From Candidatus Nitrosocosmicus agrestis (GTDB lineage Archaea > Thermoproteota > Nitrososphaeria > Nitrososphaerales > Nitrososphaeraceae): 53,076 bases of DNA. The position numbers and the translations under genes were made by a program. This document shows positions 47,477 to 53,076 of this stretch, piece by piece. Below the pieces are notes generated by a model. The model was given only the letters and a program-made list of their open reading frames with translations, did not search any database and was not told where the DNA came from. The stretch spans positions 1-53,076 of the forward strand of contig NZ_VUYS01000024.1 in the NCBI RefSeq assembly GCF_008389435.1, given 5' to 3'. Each line of letters begins with the position of its first letter. The first letter of the stretch is position 1.

Positions 47477-47686
47477 ATATTTGAATTCTGGGGCCAATTT
47501 GGGCCTGTTTTGTTGATATCTGTTTTTTGAGAATCTGTATACAGTTTTTGATTTACTGTATAGTTTTTTATCGTAGTGAATATTACAATTTGGACATGTA
47601 TATCCAATCTTTTTGAGGGTTCCTGCATTTCCAATTCTGATATAGTTGGAGTTCAATCCCTGGTTACAAAGGTTGCATTTTGTCAA
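47453..47686 (-). pseudogene. Second zinc-ribbon integrase N remnant
   Basis: MTKCNLCNQGLNSNYIRIGN and CPNCNIHYDKK match the zinc-ribbon N part at 24898-25167 (MTKCRICHKGLNSSYIRVGA), but the frame ends YKDAPAGI through the antisense tRNA in the wrong frame. A single frameshift in the linker separates it from the att-to-catalytic frame. Probably the N part left by another, lost type-B element, or an inactivated copy. Confidence 0.7.
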
Positions 47687-47741
47687 AAGAATGTTGTATT
47701 ATATGATGAATAGAGCTTAAAGGTTTCCTATCTTGTCGCGA

Positions 47742-47806
47742 TTGAGAGGGCGAAATGCTTAGCCGGACTGTGTGACTCTTTTTTGCAAAAAGAGCCTCTA
47801 CACCAC
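47742..47806 (-). repeat. Inverted tRNA-Glu 5' half (with intron)
   Basis: On the minus strand this is GTGGTGTAG, the 30-nt intron, GTCCGGCTAAGCATTTCG and CCCTCTCAA, identical to the tRNA 5' half from position 8 to the anticodon loop. The acceptor strand and the upstream bases are lost. Its orientation is opposite to all other copies, and it faces the plus-strand 3' half at 47428 across about 270 bases. Confidence 0.85.
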
Positions 47807-47906
47807 TGATGCGAAAGATCTATCCTGGTTGAAGTTCCACCGATTCATTAAAGTGTGGACCATCTTATATCGCTAAAATATCAGAATATGCTAATAGAAC
47901 AATGAC

Positions 47907-48038
47907 ATGTTGCGGTATTTGGTAATGTGTTTTGTTGTGTTGATGATTACAGTTTTAGTAGTGACGGCCCCCACTTTAGTCCAAGAATGGAAAGCATTCT
48001 ATAGTCCAGGATACAAATTCTCCTTTCCCTATCCTTAA
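47907..48038 (+). pseudogene. Truncated PsbP-like exported gene
   Basis: 43 codons: a hydrophobic signal (LRYLVMCFVVLMITVLVVTA), then QEWKAFYSPGYKFSFPYP and a stop, exactly where the PsbP-like domain of 17226, 18731 and 11407 starts. The rest of the domain is gone. Shows that another cargo copy once existed right of the tRNA pile-up. Confidence 0.6.
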
Positions 48039-48187
48039 TATTCAAATAATTAAACCACCATAACAAACAGGTCATATTTAGGAGTATTGTTCCACAGTTT
48101 CGCGGTCGTCGTTAGGAAAGATTTCTCCTCTGATATTCACTAATACCTTCACTAGAAATTCTAAAAGTGCCCTCTGGCGGCGCCCCA

Positions 48188-48370
48188 ATGAATAACTTTT
48201 CTCGGAGAATTGAAACTGCATCTGCAAAATATGATAATCCTGATTTGGCCTTTCTTTTAATATTCCTAAATCAACTTAGTCCGACCCATGAACATGAGAC
48301 TCATATAGCGTCTGAAGCAGCATATCCTCCATTTCGCGAGTTTTGGAATCAGAACTATCAGAATAAGTAA
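48188..48370 (+). CDS. Small hypothetical protein
   Basis: 60 residues from the ATG at 48188 (an in-frame ATG at 48167 also exists). NPDLAFLLIFLNQLSPTHEH and a His/Glu-rich stretch look protein-like; no signal, no family recognised. Could be an eroded end of a longer gene. Confidence 0.35.
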   Translation: MNNFSRRIETASAKYDNPDLAFLLIFLNQLSPTHEHETHIASEAAYPPFREFWNQNYQNK

Positions 48371-48545
48371 AATTTACCATGAAAAATACTATTTTCGCTG
48401 ACTATAAGTAAATCTAATGTTATGTATACGTGCTCTCGCATTTGGTGTCTTTGGCCTATACATATGTAAGGACGTTCCTATTAATTTAGAACGCAATTAA
48501 GATAAAAAAAGAAAAAACGTATGAGTTTAGAGAAAGTGAATAAAC

Positions 48546-48662
48546 CTAGTCTATTTTATCTTTGGCTTCTTCTGCACCCTCTTCTATTTTATGACCTGCC
48601 TTCTTTGCTCCTCTTTTCATACTTTCCCCTGCATCTTCAACTGATTCTTTGGTATCTGACAT
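48546..48662 (-). CDS. 38-aa LEA/CsbD-like small protein
   Basis: MSDTKESVEDAGESMKRGAK, then KAGHKIEEGAEEAKDKID, a Lys/Glu/Ala-rich amphipathic helix with 11-residue-like periodicity resembling LEA or CsbD-type stress proteins. ATG and TAG stop on the minus strand. Real but tiny; no direct evidence of expression. Confidence 0.6.
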   Translation of the reverse strand: MSDTKESVEDAGESMKRGAKKAGHKIEEGAEEAKDKID

Positions 48663-49305
48663 AGCATACTTGAATTAACATTCTATTTAATCATCAGTTG
48701 ATCTTACGCTACTCATAATTAGGAAGAGCCGTCGCCAAAACTTTCGATCTCGTAGGAACAAAAATAGATAGTCATTTTTATATCAAAAAATATAAAATTA
48801 TAAAAAATGTTGAGATAATCAGCGTAGATTTCTGCGACCATATTGTATATAGATGAGCATGGCAATCCTCATTAACATCGAGAATTTCCTCTTCAAAAAG
48901 TTGGATATCGTCAAACCGTACCTATAAGGCAGCACATCCCTACAAAAACTCATGAAATATTATCTATTAAGAGAACAAAACTGTGATCATACAATGCCAA
49001 AAGTAGTCATCTACCTAGCCTATTGCAAGTATAACCCACAATTCAATTATGAGTCAAATCGAACACATAGAATTGACTAAATGTAATTACAAATTAACCC
49101 TTGTTCTTTTAGGCAAAAATCAAGAGCAAGTTTTTCTAGTTGTTTAAGTCTAAAGATGTATAGTCTAGGACTTGAAATAAAACTATTAAAAACAATAGAT
49201 CATAGATTGAATTTACCTAAACTTGATTCAAGATTACGTTAAATTGTTAAGTTAATGACTATAAGAAATTAGAATCAAGACAATATTTAATAGGGTTAGA
49301 ATTCT
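48663..49305. other. Intergenic region with recurring motif
   Basis: About 640 bases with no gene. Contains the motif GCCGTCGCCAAAACT (48728-48742), the reverse complement of that at 23388. The rest is AT-rich. Confidence 0.45.
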
Positions 49306-49557
49306 ATGAAAGTCTTTACCATGCAAGATCTAGATGATTTTGCCAAATCCGATCTAGATAAATTGGAAAAATTGGCAGATAACTTTAAATGGATACATAA
49401 GCTGGACTATGACCTTAAGCAAAAGTATGACAAGAGATATGTTGCCATAAAGAACAGAAAGATATTAGACAAAGATACAAGTCTTGATAGACTGATTAAA
49501 AGACTCGATATAAGAAATTATGATGAGTCTATTGCAATAGAATATATCTATAATTGA
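49306..49557 (+). CDS. DUF5678-like small protein
   Basis: 83 residues. A helical N-terminus (LDDFAKSDLDKLEKLADNFK) and a C-terminal KRYVAIKNRKILDKDTSLDR resemble DUF5678, where YVAI...KVl.....L is the conserved block. Function unknown. ATG start, own transcription unit. Confidence 0.65.
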   Translation: MKVFTMQDLDDFAKSDLDKLEKLADNFKWIHKLDYDLKQKYDKRYVAIKNRKILDKDTSLDRLIKRLDIRNYDESIAIEYIYN

Positions 49558-50131
49558 CGGCTTCGTTTGAGTCCCAAATCACAACATGCCATCGCCAAAA
49601 CTTTTGAGACAACAATCTCAAGTCGAATCTACTTTTTTACGAAACCTGTAAAAATCATAAAGATATTTATCAATATAACTTTGAATCTGTTATCAATTCT
49701 AAAGAAGATGTATGTGCATGTTTTTACATATGATTTAACTTTGATAGCATATCCGATATATCAGAGATCTAATGCTGATATGTTTGAAGTAATCAGAGGA
49801 CATGAGTTTCTTGCCAGTTGAAGTAATAAGGTACCATATTACGAAATTGTATGTGGAAGATGTAATAGGCCTTTAAAAACAAGTTTTTTGACTATCAAGG
49901 AAACTTGACAAAAAGCCCTCATTACTAGTCTAAGCACTCCAGATGGAGCGTTCTTGTCATTGATGTGCATATATTGATTGTCTCTGAATATATTTTTATT
50001 GTTAGGTATCGGAAATTAGTGGGTAAATTAAACTTGCAAAATTTTGGTTTTATCACCAATTACTTAAGATTTTAGGGAATCAACATATGAGACCAAAACA
50101 ATCCTAATAAATCAAACCCTATTTTTATAAA
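49558..50131. other. Intergenic region with recurring motif
   Basis: About 570 bases. An 84-codon frame at 49567 has no domain and is not called. Contains ATGCCATCGCCAAAACTTT (49587-49605), another copy of the recurring motif. Confidence 0.45.
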
Positions 50132-52237
50132 ATGTTGGACCGGAGGAGACTTCAAAAAAGCACCATAATTTTATCTATAATTGTAGTTTCTTCTATAGTC
50201 TTATCTCTCTTTTCTTATAATTATTTCACTCAAACGAATGATAAGATTCAAAGCCTAGCGATTAGAGAGTTACAAACAAATTCCGAAATTGAGGCCTTTA
50301 GCTTATCGAATGGTCTTGGAAATGCAATTAATACAATTAGATCTAATTTAGAATTAATTGCCAATTCGCCTTCAACAACGGATTGGAATATTTCTAAAAT
50401 TCAAATACTGCTGAATAAGGGTTTGGAGTCAACAGCCAGTCTTACAGATGGTTACTATTTATTAGATAAAGAAGGTAAGATAGTAACATTTACAAGTATT
50501 GATGAGAAAGATAATTCTAAATACGTTGGAACGGATCTAAGTTCTAGAGAATATTTTAACATTCCAAAACAAAATGGAACAATTTACATAAGTACTGTGA
50601 TCATTTCAAACGACAATATCCCCCGCCTGTATATTTCAGTTCCAATTTTTTCATCGTTTGCACCTCAAGTCACTAATGTGGATAATAGAACAAATGGAAA
50701 CGAATCATTAAGCATATCTAAAACCTTTGAAGGAGTAGTGTTTGCGTCGATTGAAACAAAGATGCTCGGCCGATTTTTGGAAGATCAAATTCACCCAAAT
50801 TTTCCCGGGGATGTTACTTTTGTTGATAGGAATGGTACAATCCTTTATACTCAAAATCAAACATTAATTGGTGAGGGGATTTTTGGTCAAAAGTTTCAAA
50901 GAGCAGTGAATTTATTATTAAAGGACAGATCTGCAGAATTTAACTCAATCATAAGAAATGCAATGAATTCTAATAATGGTATGAATGAATTTACATTTGG
51001 CAATAATGTAACTACAATTGCATACGATTCCGTCACGGCTGGGGGAAAAAAAGTATTAGAATCATCTGATAAAATAGGAACCTTATTCATTGCCGCGCCC
51101 CATACACTTGCTGAAGATGTAACAGCAACTATCAATTTTCAAACTTCTCTTACATTTATCATAATTGGAACCATCATAACTATATCATTTATAACGGCAA
51201 TATTACTACTAAAATGGAATCGATTACTCGGCTCTTTGGTGAATCAAAAAACAGGGGAATTAAAAGAAATGGTAAAGGAATTAAGTCAATCAAATAGCGA
51301 TTTAACCAAAACAAAGAACGCCCTAACAAATACAAATCAAGAACTAGCCATAAGCAATTCTAAGTTAAAAGATGCCAACAAGGCACTGGAGCAACATGAT
51401 ATTCAACAAAAAGAATTCATCAATATTGCGGCCCATGAACTAAGAACACCATCACAAGCCATATCGGGAAATATAGAATTAATTGAAATCGCCTATCTTC
51501 CATCACTTTTAAAAGGAACATCAGCAAATTATGAAAAAATAGATAAAGAGTTTGAAGACATGGTAAAAGACAAGCAACAATTGCATGGCTTTATAGAAGG
51601 TCTGATGTCAACTTATAGAAATTCACGGCGACTTGAAAAAATAGTCTCGGACATATTGGATGTATCAAGAATTGAAGGCAAAAGGTTGGAACTTGATAAA
51701 GAAATTTTCAATATTAATGAAAAGGTCAAAAATGTAATCAGAGATATACATGAGGAATCAAGCGAGACTAGCAAAGCAGGAAATGTCAAACCCGTTGATA
51801 TCCGCTTTGAAACCGAGCAAGACCCATTAATGGTTCTAATAGACAGGACTAGAATGTTTCAAGCCATTTCCAACTTGATTAACAATGCCATTAAGTTTTC
51901 AGATAATGAACCAATAACTATTTCAATAAAGAAAGATCTTTTTGATAGCACTCGAATTGAGAAGAAATCTGACATTGTAACAACAAAAAATCAAAACGAT
52001 AAGAGTCAAGCAAATGGCGTTATAGTTTCAATAAAGGATAAGGGAAAAGGTATTGATGAAGAAATTTTACCACAACTATTTAACAAGTTTGTCACAAAAT
52101 CAGAGAAGGGAACCGGGCTAGGGTTATACATAGCAAAACGTATTATTGAAGCTCATGGGGGCGAAATCTGGGCCCAAAACAATCAAGATGGAAAAGGGGC
52201 AACATTTACTTTTAGACTACCTTTGCAAGATAGTTAA
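50132..52237 (+). CDS. Membrane sensor histidine kinase with extracytoplasmic sensor domain
   Basis: 701 residues. Membrane segment 1 at about 10-30, a large extracytoplasmic sensor (about 35-335) of Cache-type look (VGTDLSSREYFNIPK and YISTVIISND), membrane segment 2 at about 337-360 (FIIIGTIITISFITAILLL), a coiled coil (about 365-425), HisKA with the phospho-acceptor His435 in AAHELRTP, and HATPase_c with N-box NLINNAIKFS (about 580), DKGKGIDEEI (about 634) and GTGLGLYIAKRIIEAHGGEI (about 659). No response-regulator gene is adjacent, so its partner is elsewhere. Thaumarchaeal kinases with Cache sensors are common. Confidence 0.85.
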   Translation: MLDRRRLQKSTIILSIIVVSSIVLSLFSYNYFTQTNDKIQSLAIRELQTNSEIEAFSLSNGLGNAINTIRSNLELIANSPSTTDWNISKIQILLNKGLESTASLTDGYYLLDKEGKIVTFTSIDEKDNSKYVGTDLSSREYFNIPKQNGTIYISTVIISNDNIPRLYISVPIFSSFAPQVTNVDNRTNGNESLSISKTFEGVVFASIETKMLGRFLEDQIHPNFPGDVTFVDRNGTILYTQNQTLIGEGIFGQKFQRAVNLLLKDRSAEFNSIIRNAMNSNNGMNEFTFGNNVTTIAYDSVTAGGKKVLESSDKIGTLFIAAPHTLAEDVTATINFQTSLTFIIIGTIITISFITAILLLKWNRLLGSLVNQKTGELKEMVKELSQSNSDLTKTKNALTNTNQELAISNSKLKDANKALEQHDIQQKEFINIAAHELRTPSQAISGNIELIEIAYLPSLLKGTSANYEKIDKEFEDMVKDKQQLHGFIEGLMSTYRNSRRLEKIVSDILDVSRIEGKRLELDKEIFNINEKVKNVIRDIHEESSETSKAGNVKPVDIRFETEQDPLMVLIDRTRMFQAISNLINNAIKFSDNEPITISIKKDLFDSTRIEKKSDIVTTKNQNDKSQANGVIVSIKDKGKGIDEEILPQLFNKFVTKSEKGTGLGLYIAKRIIEAHGGEIWAQNNQDGKGATFTFRLPLQDS

Positions 52238-52437
52238 AAGGAAATCAGACAAAAGATTGTATTATAGCAAAATTTTGTGTCGAAACATATAAACTGGAAA
52301 ACCAATCAAGACCAAGTTTCTACATTGATCCATCTTCCGTTGGATAACCATCTTCAAAACTTTTTAATATAAAACTGTTAATGTATACTCAACTTTTTTC
52401 ATAAAATATTTGATAAAAGACTTTCTATCCCACGGTC
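52238..52437. other. Intergenic region
   Basis: About 200 bases; probable promoter of the next gene, no other feature. Confidence 0.4.
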
Positions 52438-53049
52438 ATGCTGACAAGGTCGACCTCATTCATTCAAATCATATTTGTCAAGTTTTCCCTTTCACTTAAA
52501 TTCAATATGTCTTGTAATGAGTTGACTGAAGAAGAATCCAAAGTTAATATGATCGAGCGGGATGGCAAAAGGGTCCCAATATCATATCAACTTGGAACAT
52601 TTCTATCCCATCTTATAACTGAAAGAGTGAGAGAAGAAAAGAGACGGCCCAGCTATAACCAAAGATCTAATATAAGGGAACTAAAAGAAATCCCATGGAT
52701 AGAAAAACTCTTACAAACGCCAATTGAAGATCATAGGAAATTTTGTTTGTGGCGTATATTAATACCATACTTAGTAAATATCAAAGGTATATGGGAATTT
52801 GAAATATATTAGATAGTAGAAAATTGGTTAAACGATGGTAACAAAAAGAGAAAAATTGGTCTTATTTCTATAATTGCATTCAAATCAAATATAAGAACTG
52901 TAGTAAACTTTCTTTATATTAGTAAAGTTAATTTAAAAGAAAAACAACTGAGTCTATCCCAAAATTATCTTTCTATAAACAATCATAAAACAAGAGAACT
53001 GTATCAGCCCAAGATAGTTCTCAGCCTTCTTCTCATATCTGGTAAATAA
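52438..53049 (+). pseudogene. PriX-like primase-accessory gene with in-frame TAG
   Basis: The first 124 codons end KEIPWIEKLLQTPIEDHRKF then CLWRILIPYLVN, matching the W-IE-LL-TPI-DHRK-C-WRI-PYL block of PriX-like primase subunits in thaumarchaea. At 52810-52812 a TAG stop interrupts, and the same frame continues VENWLNDGNKKRKIGLISII and on to TAA at 53049, in the place where PriX has NWL-K and a helical region. Probably a nonsense-broken gene or one truncated here. Internal Met at residue 24 may be the true start. Confidence 0.45.
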
Positions 53050-53076
53050 CTTTCTAAATCTGTTATGCCATGAATT

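Noticed and set aside
49567-49821. 84-codon open frame
   Set aside because: Crosses the recurring motif; no domain or start signal.

Overview
The window is AT-rich archaeal DNA that reads like a soil ammonia-oxidising thaumarchaeon (Nitrososphaeria, Nitrosocosmicus-like). I infer this from a tRNA-Glu with a non-canonical D-arm intron, an MCM helicase, a cupredoxin with a C-x2-H-x2-M copper site, many exported proteins of thaumarchaeal style, SSV-like split integrases and frequent TTG/GTG starts with little leader. No rRNA, nitrogen-metabolism gene or CRISPR array is present, so the species is not fixed.

The dominant structure is an integration hot spot at one tRNA-Glu(CTC) gene (24848-24953), attacked from both sides of its anticodon loop. 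Element A (about 14041-24920, 10.9 kb) uses the 5' half of the tRNA as attachment site. Its two ends share a 123-bp direct repeat with one mismatch (13929-14051 and 24798-24920). Its integrase is split into a C part (from 14052) and an N part (24238-24920) that rejoin in frame on excision, giving about 549 aa. Element B (about 24910-47428, 22.5 kb) uses the 3' half. Its ends share a perfect 49-bp repeat (24910-24958 and 47428-47476), and its zinc-ribbon integrase, on the opposite strand, is also split and also rejoins in frame (about 365 aa). Both share the core CCCTCTCAAGG in the anticodon arm. Older remnants lie at 5407-5449, 13825-14051, 44078-44167, 46302-46500 and 47742-47806, so the window is a tandem, partly inverted pile-up of related elements.

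Left region (1-5200): DUF6788-like protein, medium-chain dehydrogenase, a decayed IS5-type transposase, an exported cyclophilin. Region 5.4-14 kb (possible older element Z): Cys-rich exported protein, methyltransferase, PsbP-like lipoprotein, small exported beta-domain protein. Element A repeats this cargo (Cys-rich exported protein, two PsbP-like exported proteins) and adds a replication module: AbrB-like protein, a 117-aa protein and a primase-helicase, with iteron-like repeats upstream and a TTGACAGG array downstream. Element B holds an exported two-gene operon, a VapB-like small protein overlapped with a 101-aa partner, a divergent MCM, a GC-rich four-hairpin cluster near 32.0-32.2 kb, a STAS-like protein, then exported, membrane and surface genes (cupredoxin, collagen-like protein, LpxD-like acyltransferase), zinc-ribbon proteins and a methyltransferase. 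The right end (47.9-53 kb) has a truncated PsbP-like gene, small proteins, a sensor histidine kinase and a PriX-like gene broken by an in-frame TAG.

The common theme is that the mobile elements carry exported beta-domain and PsbP-like proteins next to replication genes. The functional links are inferred; the att repeats, tRNA fragments and in-frame integrase reconstructions can be read directly.
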